A stretch of DNA of 64,000 bases. Source: Chaetorhynchus papuensis. Its lineage: Eukaryota > Chordata > Aves > Passeriformes > Rhipiduridae. A model generated the notes under the pieces. The model made no database searches. It had not been told where the DNA came from and was given only the letters and a program-made list of their open reading frames with translations. The stretch spans positions 113,526-177,525 of the forward strand of contig VWYX01000383.1 in NCBI GenBank assembly GCA_013396525.1. The letters run 5' to 3'. The translations under genes and the position numbers were made by a program. Of this stretch, positions 1-13,100 are shown piece after piece. Position 1 is the stretch's first letter; each line of letters opens with the position of its first letter.

Positions 1-1062
1 GGCAGTGGATTCTGGCAGGTAACACACAGAAGCACAAGGGTAACAGCAATGATGTGTGACAACAGCAAAACCAAAATGAACCACGTGGTTTTCTTTCACT
101 GAACTGGTCAGAAACCCCTCAGAAATGACACAGATTTGCTGATGCCGTCAAATCCAGGCCAGTATCGATCTCTGAGTGTTTGAGGTGTCTCTGGGTCACT
201 GCTGGGAGAAGCTCTTGGAACCCAGGACCAGGAACTCCCACCCATTTGCATGGCCCGGCTTTAACAACCCTTGAGTGACACGGGCGAGGCCGGGGCTGTG
301 CTGAGAGAGCTGCATTTTAACAGCACCAAATTGAATCAAAGCACAACCCCAAGGAAAGTGGCTCTCCCGAGCTGACGCCGTGATTGCTCCACCACCCATT
401 CGATTGCCTCATTAATGCCTGAATTAACTCCCCAACCCCGCAGGTTTCGCAGCCGGTACAAAATCAATGCTCAAAGCGACGGCAAAGCGAACTCATCCCT
501 AACGAGATGTGACCGGGGCTGCCACCGCGCTATTGATTAAGGATGAGGGTTCCAGAGAGGAGATAATTACAAACTGCACAGTGCAGGATAAAAGAAACTC
601 ATTTCCCTCCACGGAACCCGTTCCGTGAATTCCTTCTTCACAGACTCCAGAGCTGAAGGCGAGCACGCGCGTGAAATTAATTTTTCTTTGAGACCATCAC
701 ATCGAAGTTCAAATGTTGTCGCTGTGGCAGTTCCCGCTCTGCAGCAAAGCCACGAGCTGCCCAAGCCCCCTTCAATACCAGGAGACATCAGTGGTAATTA
801 GGAACTTAAATACCACCAGGGGCTGGCTGGATTTTGGTAATTAGGTACAAGTTTTACCCAGAGTTCTGCTTTCAGATGAGAATTTGGAGACTTTTTGCTC
901 TGATTTTTAGTGAGGCTCTTTCCCAGCCCACCTGGTGCCACAGGCAGCAGTGAAGGGAGGCTTTCTCTCCAGTTTGGGCAACTTTGGGCTGCTGGGGAGC
1001 CTGGTATGGGGCTGTGCCCACACACACCAGAGCAACGGGGAAGCAGGGCCCGGTCACAGTAC
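1..1062 (-). other. MYO18B intron 22 (partial)
   Basis: No exon-like frame matching the expected next MYO18B segment and no repeat that I recognise. It is ordinary intronic sequence. Confidence 0.8.
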
Positions 1063-1128
1063 CTGGGTGCGTCCTATGGCAACGCTCTTCTTCTCCAGAT
1101 CCAGCGCCTGGAACAGCTCCTCGATAGC
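1063..1128 (-). CDS. MYO18B: MYO18B exon 22 (residues 1176-1197), last exon in window
   Basis: 22 codons, AIEELFQALDLEKKSVAIGR-TQ, matching human AVEELLETLDLEKKAVAVGHSQ. Acceptor TCTCTGCAG, donor GTACTG. The next exon (human VFLKAGVISRLE...) was not found in 1-1062 and must lie beyond the window. Confidence 0.93.
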
Positions 1129-4100
1129 CTGCAGAGAAGGGGCACGTCATGGCATTGCTCAGGAAACACCCACACCCTGCTGTGACCTGCTGAAGAAGGG
1201 TGCAGAGACCCCCAGTCCTCACAGGCACCCGGTAAGGGTTCATCCAGCTTAGTGGCACCCCACAAGAGAGCACCCAGCTCTGGCCTCCTTTCCTCCTCCC
1301 CTTGCCCAGTCCCAAGTCTCAGAAAGGATCTTCCTCCCCCAAAGCTTTCAGCAGGACGGGGAGTTAAGATCTGCAGCTGCAGGCAAGATTTTCCCCCTTT
1401 TGCTGCCATCCTTGGTCTGGCAGGGCCTTGGTGCATGGGCAGGAGGTGACACAGGGGACAGAGCCTGTCCCAGCTCCCTCCAACAGCACTCGGCGCTCCC
1501 CTCCTGCCCCCCTCACCAACAGCTCATCCCATGGAGCCAAAAACAGGGGGAGGAAGGGCTGAGTTCTTCCCTGAGCCCACAGCACAGCACGGAGCTCCCT
1601 GGAGGGTTCAAGCAGGAGATTATCCCAAGGAGAAGCCTGAACTCAATTACTCCGAGCTTTGGACTAAAACATGAACATAACAGCCAGCAACCCCGGCCAT
1701 TCCCCCGAGGCAGCCACGCTTGTCTGGACGGGTGGATGGTTTGAAAGCCCCAGGGCTGCAGAAATTGTGACAAAAATCCTCTGCTAATACCTCGCTGCAC
1801 ACAACATCCTCCGGCAGCCTTGCGCAGCTCCTCCCCGAGGGGCAAACCCGCAGAAGGAATATTCCACTGTGGACCCAGGAGCAGCAGGATTGCACCCCTG
1901 GCCTCACCAGGAGCTGTGCAAGGGGGGGATGGAGTACGGCAGGGAGTGGGGATGGAGTACACCAGGGAATGGGCATGGAGTACCCCAGGGAGTGGGGATG
2001 GAGTACACCAGGGAATGGGAATGTGGACCACAGTGTCCTGTCCTGGACAGGTGAGGAGGCACCAGTGCTGCAGCTGTGCCTGTCGTGGTGGCACTGCTGG
2101 GACTGGGACTGGTGTGGGCTGTGCAGGACAGCCCCATCCCACCCCAGCACGAGCACAGGGCCAGCTGTCCCTGCGCTGTCCCCTCACAGCTGACAGAGTC
2201 TCTGTCCCACTCCAGCAGCCCGGTTAATGCCGTGTCCCGGGAAGCATTTCCCAGCTAACAAACCCTCGTGGCAGCAAGCTCCAGGGAGGATGGGATTTTC
2301 CAAATCCCCTGCTTACACGCTGCTGACAAGGCACCCTCTGCCTCCGACAGCATTTCACAGCAATATTGACCTTTCCCGATTGTCAGACTTGTCTTATTAA
2401 ATCCCCAGGTCTTAACTGCCTTTGCACATGCTGGCTGCAGTTTGCACAACACAGCACGTGCCCAGCTTTAATTCAGCTCCTCTCAGCTCTTCCCACTTCG
2501 TCCATAGCCTTATTCCAGGGATGGCTTTGCCCTGGTTTTGCTACAAATTTACCAGGAAACAAATAAAACTGGCACATGTCCGCATTCCTTCCTGAGCTCC
2601 TTTGGCTTTCAGCATCATGGGATGAGGTGAGGAGTCACCCTGGGCTGGAGGCGATGCCTGGTGCCCAGCAGCTCCCACAGTCCCTGCTCTCTTGGGTCCC
2701 TGGGAATGTTGCCTGGTTTTGGGGGAGCCAGGGACAGGGACTGTGCTGCTGGGCCACAGCAATGCCCAGATCCTGCCCTCAGCTCATGCCCTGCCCTGCT
2801 GGAATAGCTCTGGCATCATCACAGCCCCACGTGGGGGTCTCAGCTCGTGCCCCCCAGCCCAGCACGCACCTTGCTCTCATCTGGCACCTCGTAGGCAGAG
2901 TTGTGCTTCTTCATCACCTCCGGAGCCAGCACCTGGAAGCGCCTGCAGAACTGGGTGAGGAGCAGCCGATCCGAATACCCTGGGGGCACACAGGAGTGCT
3001 GGGGGCTGCACCAGGCTCAGGGCACTGGCACTGGCACACTGGGGAGGGACCTGCTGGGACATCCCGTGCAGCCCTAGGGGTGGAGGGGACCTGGGGAGTT
3101 GCCATGAGAGAGAAACCCCCGCAACGAGGGCAGGGAGAGGGTACTGAGATGAGTTTGAGGTGGCCAGATGCCACCCCAGCACCTCGTGGCAGGCAGGACA
3201 TGCCCCTGGACCTCCTGCCCAGCTCCCCCTCCCCATGGCGTGGGCTGTGGTCATGGTCAGTGTAGGTCCAGCCTGATTCACAGATGTTCCAAGGGGAGCT
3301 CCACTGGAGCTGCAGCCACCGAGCTCAGGCATGAGAGGGGCTCAGAACCCCTGCAAAAAGCAGGAATAAAAATTGAGGGGATTTCCGAATGGGGAGATTT
3401 CAGAAAGAGGGGATTCCTTGACTGCTGGTGAGAAGCAGGTGATGGCCAAAGGCTGGAAGGGCTGAGCCAGGGGCAGGGAGCAGAGGGTGGGACTGGCACG
3501 GCCAGGGCAGGGTCTGGACGTACCAACACGGTGGAGGCGCAGGGCATCCAGGAGCTGGGTCCCCTCCAGCTGTGTCCTCAGGGCCACCACATCCAGCTGT
3601 GGGGCTGCGTCCGGCGGCGCTGGGGGCCGAGGGACCGGACCTTCCCCGCCCATCCCCGGGAGGAGGCAGTGGACAAAGTGCAGCTGGGACCTCCGGAGAA
3701 GGTTGGTGAGGGCATCCTGGAGGGCAGCAGAGGTCAGTGGGGATGGAGGGGACAAAGGGTCAGCACATGCTGAGATGTTCCCTGTGCACCTGCAGGGTGT
3801 CTGGGCTGGTGGAGGAGTCAGCTCCGAGTTGGGAGCATGAGCAGTGAGCAGGACCCTTCCTCCTGATGTCCCACGTTTGCAGCTGGTGGCCACAAAAATT
3901 ACCAGGATTCACGGAATCATGGGAATGGTTTGGATTGGAAGGATTAAAGATCATCGTGGTTGAGGGATGCTGGGCAGGGGGTTTGTGAGGGACAGGCAAG
4001 ACCCCAGAATAGGCTGGTCAGGGAGCCAGCAGAGCCTGAGCCTCATCTCAAGAGTGTTTGGACACCTGATTATGTGTGAGAGCAGCAGGAGCCTGGCTCA

Positions 4101-7100
4101 TGCCCAGCACCGAGGGCTGGTTACTGTCTGAGCACTTAAGAGGATTAAGGCAGCGAGATGTGTGTGTGATCTGTGAGTGATCTGTGTGATCTGTGTGTGA
4201 TCTCTGTGTGATCCATGTGTGATCTCTGTGTGATATTTGTGATCTGTGTGTGATCTGTGAGTGATCTGTGTGTGATCTCTGTGTGATCTCTGTGTGATAT
4301 TTGTGATCTGTGTGTGATCTGTGTGTGATCTGTGTGTTACCTCTGTGTGATCTCTGTGATCTCTGTGTGATCTCTGTGTGATATTTGTGATCTGTGTGTG
4401 ATCTCTGTGTTATCTCTGTGTGATCTCTGTGTGATCTGAGTGATGTTTGTGATCTGTGTGTGATGTCTGTGATCTGTGTGTGATCTGTGTGTGATCTATG
4501 TGTAATCTCTGTGTGATCTGTGAGTGATGTTTGTGATCTGTGTGTGATCTGTGAGTGATCTGTGTGATCCATGTGTGATCCGTGTGTGATCCGTGTGTGA
4601 TCCGTGTGTGACCTGTATGATCTGTGTGAGCTGTGTGATCTCTGTGACCTGTGTGATCTGTGAGTGATCCGTGTGTGATCCGTGTGTGATCTGTGCCTGA
4701 TCTCTTTGCCTGGGAGGCTCTCCCTGACGGACAGCAATGCTGGACATGCTAGCACAGCATCCCCGGTGGCCAAAGCCACAATGGGGAAGGCCAGGAAGTC
4801 ACTGCTGGGGCTCCCCAGTAAGGGAGAGTGTCCAAGGCAAGGGGTCACCATTCCCTGTGCCACAACCCGCCCGACCCGCAGCCGCCGGGTCCCGGCGCCG
4901 GCACTCACCGCCTGCAGCTTGATCTGGGCACACACCGACCTCTTCCTCGGGGCGGCGAAGCTGCTGGCGAAGGTTTTCCTCAGGCAGGCGTTGCGGTGCA
5001 GGGCGGCCTGGGAGCGCCCCTCCAGCCCGGCCAGGGCGCGGCAGGACAGCGGAGCCCTCGCCCGCGGCTGCACCAGCTCCCGGACCGCGGCTCTGCCGGG
5101 ACAGACACGGCATGGAGCGCCGGGCTCGGTTTCCCAGCTTCTTCTACAGGGATGCAACACCCACGGCCCCAAATTCGGAACTGGAGCTGCTCTGCGGGGT
5201 GGACCAGCCTGCTGGGACACCCCCACCCACTGCATCCTCTCTGGTCCGAGCATGGAGCTGTTTGTTCACTGCTGTTAGAGCTTAGCTGGGTTGAAGCCCA
5301 AGCTGAATGAGCCAGGAGTACTCAAGCAGAAGGTTAAAATCCCCCCGTGTGCGCAGACACCTGCAGCACTTCAGCTCCCTTTCAGTTCCAATTTAGTTTA
5401 CAAGGCTGCTCAAAGCAGTGGGAAAACCTGGGCAGCTGCTGGTGAAGCCTCACGGCTCTGACTTGTGCTGGACCCCACAGGCAGGCACCCTGTCCATAGA
5501 GGAGATTGCTCCAAGCCCTGTCCAGCCTGCCTTGGGCACTTCCAGGGATCCAGGGGCAGCCCCAGCTTGTCTGGGCACCCTGCGCCAGGGCCTGCCCACC
5601 CTCACAGCCAGGAATTCCTTCCCAATATCCCACCTAACCCTGCCCTCTGGCAGCGGGCAGCCATTCCCCCTTGTTCACACAAGGGATGCCCCACACAACC
5701 CTCTGTCTCTGGAGCTGGGGCAGGTTGGCAGCTCAGGGCAGGGGCATCCCCACCCCCCTCCCACGGGCACAGAGTTCCCCACCGGCGCCGTGGCACCTCC
5801 TGGTACTTACACCGTGGAATTCTGCAGCACCTGGATGGCGTTCTGGGCCGAGAGGTTGAACTTGGCCTTGCTGACCCAGCCCGTGAGGTCGTAGCGCACG
5901 GGGGCCGTGCCCAGCTGGTGGCGGATCTCGAACTGCAGCGTCTGCTCACACCTGCGCAGGTGCCCGTCCCCTGCGACAGCGACAGCACCCCAGGGAAAAG
6001 CCCAGTGAGGGGTTCAATCATCCACATCTCCCAAATTCCCAAAGCCGAATGGTGATGCCGGAGGCCGAGCTGAGCCCAACTCACCCTCGTGGTCGGGTCC
6101 CTTCGTGGCGAAGTAGGAGCAGAGGCGCTCGAAGGCAGTGCCATCCCCGGAGCCTGGGACCAGCACCTCCTCGTCCAGGATCCACAGCAGCCCCCGGCGA
6201 GCGGCCCCGGGGCTGCCAGGGAGCACCTGCGGCTGCCGGGGGACACGAGGGCTCTGGGCTCTGGCCACAGCCACGCCAGCCTGCTCTGCTCCCTCTGTCC
6301 TGCTCCCTCCAGCCCGCTCCCACTGCCCAGCTGTGGCCCCTACCCCACACCAGAGCCAGGAGACCCTCCCGACCTGATTCAGCTCTGGACACCACCCCGA
6401 GCCCTCTGCAGTCCCAAAGGAGCCCATCATCCCATGCTGGGAGGGGTGATAGAGTGCAGAGCTTGGTCAGGAAGGGTCCTTGTATTTTAAAAAGCCAAAA
6501 AAGGTTCTGGTGGATGCTGTGCCCTCCCCTGCAACAGCTCAGGTTGCTCTGGGACACTCCTCAGGGTCCCGCTCTGCCTCTGGAGCCCTGGCTGCTCCAA
6601 GCAGTGGGATGCAGAGGGGACAGGGTACCTGGGAGCAGCTCAGGTCGATGATGGACAGCGTGGCCAGTGGAGAACGCTCTGGAAGATCAAAAGACACCTC
6701 AACATTTTCCTGGAAAACATCATTTAAAAGCTTGCTTCAGTCGTGGGATGGCATCTGGAAGCCAAGAGCAGATCCACTGGCAGGGACAGGGAGGAAGGCA
6801 GGGATCCAGCACCAGGGGAGAGGAGCAGCCACCAGAGCTGTGACACAGAGGCATGGCCATGTCTGCCCCCCTGGAATTCCCTATGGAATGCTGCTTCGGG
6901 GCGTCACACAGGCTGCCTAAATCATATGATTTATGTTATAATTGATAAGAATCTCTTGACAAGAAAACAACCAATTACTTGATTTGCAGCTTGCAGGAGT
7001 TGTGTCCCTCCCTCACTGGGGGCTCATCCCAACACCCCCAGCACCGGGAGCCCCCCAGGGAGGGCAGGGGGAGCACGGCTGGTCCTTCCTCACGCCTGAA

Positions 7101-10100
7101 CCAGGGGTGCTCAGCAAAAGCCATGGCTCCAGTGTCTCTCCATGGCAACACAGAGAGGTTCTGCCGAGGGCTCCGGCTCTGCAGGCAGAGCAAAGGCAGC
7201 AGCGGGGACCCAGTTTCCTCCTACACAGGGCACATGCCACTGTCACCCATGTGGGACCCAGCACTGGCAGTGAGGGGCTCCCAGAGTGGCCTGGGGCTCA
7301 TCCTGCACCATCCTTATCCAGCAGCAAGGCCCAGGCAGGGGGAGCCTGCCGAGCCCTCCGGCATTCCGGGCAGCAATTACATCTTCATCACTAGGGAAGG
7401 GCACATCTGTCCTCACTCGGTGATGTGTGTGTTAAGCCATGGGAATTCAGCTGTTTTCCCAGGGCTAGAGGCATTACAGTAACTCCTTCAAGCCTATAAT
7501 AAGTTCATCTCTGCCTGTAGGTTTCTCAGCAGCTTATTTCTGCAATAATTTATCATTTTCCTTTCTATTCTCTATTATTCATGACCTGAGGAAAAAGTCA
7601 GCTGCGCCAGCAGAAGGGCACGGAGTCTCCTGAGCTGGAGCAAGAATATCATAGGATTCCTGAATGGTTTTGCTGATGAGAGACCTTAAAAATCGTCTCA
7701 TTCCAACCCCCCTGCCATGGCAGGTTCCACCAAGATGCCAAGAGAGCATCTTTGGCACATCAGAAATAGCCAAGAGGATTCAGAACTGAGGCAGGGGTTG
7801 GAGAGAGAGGCACCTCAAGCTTCCTGCTCCATGCAGATCCCCCAGTAAAACCCGTGAGTTATTCACCCACACCACAGGGACCCCTGGGGACAAAGGCAGC
7901 CCCACTCCCAGGTGCTGGGAGCTGCTCCCATCCCTTGCTCCTCACCTCTCTGTACCTCTCCATCTGGCACAGGAAGGTTTTCTCGTAGAAGAGCCCCTGC
8001 AGCCTCTCCTGGACGTAGTTGTGGCACAGCTCCTCGAAGGTGGCCGCTCGCTCGCTGTGCTGCTGCCGCGGGCTCTGGAAGCCAGGCGTGTCCACCACGG
8101 CGATGGAGGCCATGGAGAGGTGCTGGGAGGAGAAGGACCTGGGAAGAGCCACACACAGCCAGGATTTACCCACAGGCAGCAGAGTGGTGCCAGCCGGGCA
8201 CTCGCGGTGCCCGTGCCACAGGAGGGCAGGACACAGGAGTCCCAGGTGACACCGGCATTCCCACATAAAGATTTTCACACAGCTTCCTGTTTTTCCAGCA
8301 GGAATCAGCTGCCTGCTCCATGCCCCCTGTCCTCAGCAGCCCCTGGAGAAGTGGGTGCCACCTGTTGATGCTGACAGAGCTTTTAGCAGGGAAATTCTTC
8401 AGCTCTCTAGTGTTCTGTGACAACTCTGTCTTTCCCATACATGCTAAGTAAAACAATGTTACAGTTTCATAAACTCCTTGCGCCTGGGGTTGTTTTTCTC
8501 AGATAGTTATTATTTTGGTTAGAAAAACACTTGTCTGATACGTGCTAGGATTTGGGCCAGCCCCTTGGGGGTTGGCTGGCCCAAGGAACCAATTACCTTG
8601 TGACACTTAGCCCACTTTGTGAACTAACTTATAAAAACCTCGGAAAATTATTATTGCCGCTTTTCTGTGGATTTGGACTCGTGTGGTTTTTCTACGCATC
8701 CGCTTTGCACAACGACAGCCACCCCCAGCCCCAGTGCCCAGCAGCTCTTTGGTACCTGTTGATGAGCGAGACCACGGCGGCAAAGAGCTCCTCGTAGAGC
8801 CCCGAGGCCATTCCCTCCACACACTCCACTCCCGTCATCTTGGGCCCTGGCGCAGCGGGAGGGAAGAGCAGGCACACACATTTATTTCCAGCCGAGCTCA
8901 GCCTGATCAGAGCTGAGGTGGGACCCGGGATTCCCTGGATTCAGTGCAGGAGAACCCACACGGCTCCACAGCAGCATCGTCCCTGCACATCCCCTGCCCC
9001 GCCTGCCTTTGGCTCCTCTCCTGCCTCACGGGGATTTAAGGAATACTGAATATTGCCATGACAAAGGTCACTTCCTCAGGCTCTCACTTTTATCAGGAGA
9101 TAACTTGCCGGGCCCAGCTGGAATTCTGCTGCTGCTGAGCACCGTGGAATCATCAAGGTTGGAAAAGACCTCCAGGATCATCGATTCCAACCTTTAAGCA
9201 GTGTGGGAAGGCTGCGCTGAAAGCCAGGCAGTATCTCACCCTCCCACCTGGCACATGCTGGGTCTGCCTCCATGAATTAGATCTGTACATTCATTTAAGG
9301 TTTGGAGTGGCTCAGCAGCACAATCCCTGATCCAGATCTCCTCGCAGGACACCGGTGCTTGGAGCACAACACCAGCCCAGCTTCATTCGTGGAGTTTGGG
9401 GGTTTTTCCCCATTTTTCTAGCGGAGCTCTCACAGCATTTAAGCCACATCACTTATCCGAATTCACCTGATTTCATGTGTCCCTAAGGAGGGTCAGGCAG
9501 GGGCAGCTGCAGAGCTGAGGGCAGCGATGTGACACAGCCCAGTTAATGATTTTATTAATATTAACAAACCTAATTGGGCCAGAAGACCAGGACACGCTGC
9601 CTCACCATTCCACTCCTGCAGAAAGGAAGGAAAAAGGGATGGGGCATCCCATTACCTGGCGGGCTCTCCTCTGCCGGGGGCCGGCCCCGCGCTGTCACCT
9701 GCGCCAGGATGTGCCTCAGGTGGTGCTTGAAGACGGCGCTGCCGAGCTCCTCCACGTCGCAGCCCAGCACCTCAGCAGCACGGCTGGCGCTCTCGAACCT
9801 CAGGAACTGCTTCCTGCCAACTGGGGAGGGGGCACGGGGGGCTCAGCCGCAGCCAGCTCTGCCTCAGCATCACCAAAAAGATCCCGCCCCCTCCCCAAAA
9901 TCAAAATTATCCGAGGCAAGTCGGGGAGCAGGCGAAGCACAGGACGGAGGAAAGCAGCAGAGGTGCTGATGGGAGCTGATGGGATTAGGAACCAATCCCT
10001 CGAAATCCGGGATCACTTTTCAGGGTCCCAGCAGTGTTTGCTGTCCCTGCAGCTGGCAGCAGCAGGTCCTCCTCGCGAGCAGAGCTCCGCACAGCGCTCA

Positions 10101-13100
10101 CAGCCGGTGATAACGATTTTAATGATTAAAATCAACAGGGAATTAATCTGCAGGATTAATCCTTTCACAGATCCAGGGCAGACAGGTGCTGTGGAGGCAG
10201 CACAGCTCAGGGACACGGGGGATGAGCACAAATGGGAGAGGCCAAAGTCACCCAGAGACCTCAGGGTGGCACTTTTGGGTGGTGGATGAGGAGCTCGGGG
10301 GGCTCACAGCTAAAATGGGCCCTTAAAACACAGCTGGCGGCTGGTGGCAGGGGAGAGGGTGTGGGATGGAGGGACAGAGGTGGCCACATCCTGGGAAACT
10401 CCATGGGGGACCCACTCCCAGCCGAGGGGATGCACAAAGCAGGGCTCGAGGCCTGGGGGTGCTTCACAGCGCACCCACAAGAGCCAGCCGCCCTCTCCCT
10501 TCCCCTTTGATCCTTTCTCAGTATTTTCTATGCTGACAGAAGGACTCCAACATCAAGGGCTGTGCTGGAGCAGGCAGAGGAATTGCCTCAACACTCCAGG
10601 CTTTGATTTATTCTGTTCTCACTTGTTCTTGTCTGAGCTGGCTGGACAGACGCTGATTCCTGTCAGACACAAAAGCTCTGCCTGCTGGGGAGTGGAGGGG
10701 CTGGGGGGCCAGGGCTGCAGGGACCTGGCTGGCATCCCACACAGCTCCAGCATCCCACACTGCCCATTCCAGCATCCCACACTGCCTATTCCAGCATCCC
10801 ACACTGCCTATTCCAGCATCCCACACAGCTCCAGCATCCCACACTGCCCATTCCAGCATCCCACACTGCTCCAGCATCCCACACTGCCCATTCCAGCACC
10901 CCTGGGACAAACCAGAGGGTCCATTCAGCCCCAGGCATCCCCAGGCACCATTTCACCCTCCGTAAACTACAACGAGCAGCAGCTCCATGTGGCCCTCCTG
11001 GGTGTGATGTGAGCATGGAAAATCCGCTGACTTTAACACCTGAAGGGAATTATTTCAGCCCAGGTAATATTTAAGAGAAGCAGAAGGAAAACACAGGGAC
11101 AGCTCAGCCTCTCCTGCCACAGCCCCAGCCCTTCTCCAAACCACTCAGTGCCCAATTTCCTGGATCAGAAACAGGGATGCTCTTTCTCCTGCCTTCCAGG
11201 ACACGATGCCACAGGGGTGGGTGTGTGCAGGACCTCCTGGGTGACAGCACCCCCATGTACCAGCAGCCTGAGCACTCACCGTGGGCTACTGCTGGTGGTC
11301 TCACTACCCCAAAATTCACCCCTGGCTGTCTGGGTGCTCCCATCCCTCCTGCTGCCCTGGTGTCCCCAACCTCTGCATGGTCTGGGGCAGCTCAGTGTCC
11401 TCCAGCAGGTTCCAGCCCTCCTGCCCTGTGCTTTTCCTCCATCCAGAGGGGTTCAGGAGGCTGGTTTGCAGCAGCCTCGCTGTGCCAGGGGGTTTGGAGG
11501 GACTCCTGACCACGGCTGACTCCTGACCCACCTGTGGCAGCTCCAGGAGGGCTGGAATCGCGGCCACCTCCGTTACGGGTGCGTGGTGGGAAGCCCAACA
11601 GGGAGCTGGGAGCCACAGCACTTTATTCTGATAATCAGCCAGCAAAAGGACAGCGTGGGAGCGAGCTGAACGTCGCCCCTGCTGCGCCCCAAACCTCCCT
11701 CCCGCTTACAGAGGCAGCAAATAAAGGAAAACCGGGGATTTTCTGCAGCCCACAAAGGGACTGGAGCACTCAGGTGAATGGTGCCCGGGATGCCCCGCTG
11801 GCCTCCGGCTGCCAGGCTGCTTTGCCACTGAAAGAGCTGCTCTAATAAGATTCAAAGGCAGCGGGGAAGGGCTGACACCGGGACAGAGCAGAACGAGCTT
11901 TTGAAATTCAACCTTTTCTTCTCGGCGTTTTTTTTTGTAGCTGCAAATGCATTTCCCACCACCAGCCAGGGAGAGGTGGTGCTGTTCCCTCCTGGATTAT
12001 TCCCGCACGAACTGAACGGGTGAGGAGAGAAGGGGAAAAGGTGCCTTTAGCCCACGCTGGGGCCCGTTTAACACGTGCCGGGGCCGTGGCTGGGGATGGG
12101 GATGGAGGAGGCGCCCGGCTGAGCTCCTGAATGCCCTGGAAAACCAATGCTGAGGCTCCCTTCGGCGAGATTTCAAGGAGAGGATTTGGAATACACAACA
12201 TCAAAGGGCATGAGAGGGGAAGGGAAGAGATGGCTATCGGGAGACAGGTTTAACCACATTAAAAGAGTTGTCGCCCCCACTGAGACTTTTGCTCCATCCG
12301 GCTTTGATCCATTTTTTATCCATATTTCCTTTCATTTCTCCCCTTTTGTTGACACACGGTGGGGGAATCAATACCAGAGTGAGCGACACTGAGACATGCT
12401 CTGCTTGTTAATCCCACACCCGAGCGCGCTCGGAGGAGCCGCAGCCCCGCCTGGATCTGCTACTCCCGTTCCTGTCCCTGCTGAAAGAATTGAGCAGGAT
12501 TTGCTGGATACAGCACTCGATTCCCTCCCAGACTGATTTGCAGAGGGCTGGGGACAGAATGTGCAGGGAGTCTGAGCAAAGCAAAGCTCCCTGCAGCCAT
12601 CCCTCCAACCTGCCCTTGAGCTGGGCACTCCCAAAATGAGGCACCTCTCCAAAATCTGCTCTCCTGAAAACTCACAGGACTTTCAGATTTTTTTTTTGGC
12701 CAAGAGCCTTCTGCCACTCATCAGCCTGTGACCACAGGGTCATCTATAAAAGCTGGAAGGGCATTAAGGTAGATGGAGATGAGGAAAGAGAACACCAGAA
12801 AGAAGGAGGAAAGAGAACTCGCTGTAAGTCATGACAGCATCTATCCTTTTAAAATAATTAATAAATGATTAATGGCATAAATTACCATAAGATGTGTTAT
12901 GACATGTTGCAGAGACATTTATAAATGTCTGTGGCTTGGTTTATGGCAGCCTCTATGCAGCCCTCATAAATTGAAGTGTGTAAATCAATGTGGCTGCCTC
13001 CAAAATGGGTTAGAGCACGTCCTAAAATAATTTGCGAGGGATAAGGCAATTTCTGCTCGCCCGTATTAACAAAGTCTCTATAAATACAATCTTCATCCAG

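Noticed and set aside
1..1062. MYO18B exon 23 (VFLKAGVISRLE-type sequence)
   Set aside because: Not seen in any minus frame; presumed below position 1.
1513..2187. 224-codon minus-strand open frame
   Set aside because: Lies in MYO18B intron 21, includes the 23-bp minisatellite, has no homology I recognise and no matching splice sites.
4048..5253. 401-codon minus-strand open frame
   Set aside because: It joins the real MYO18B exon 19 to its intron and a simple-sequence array; not an independent gene. Kept only as an intron-retention observation.
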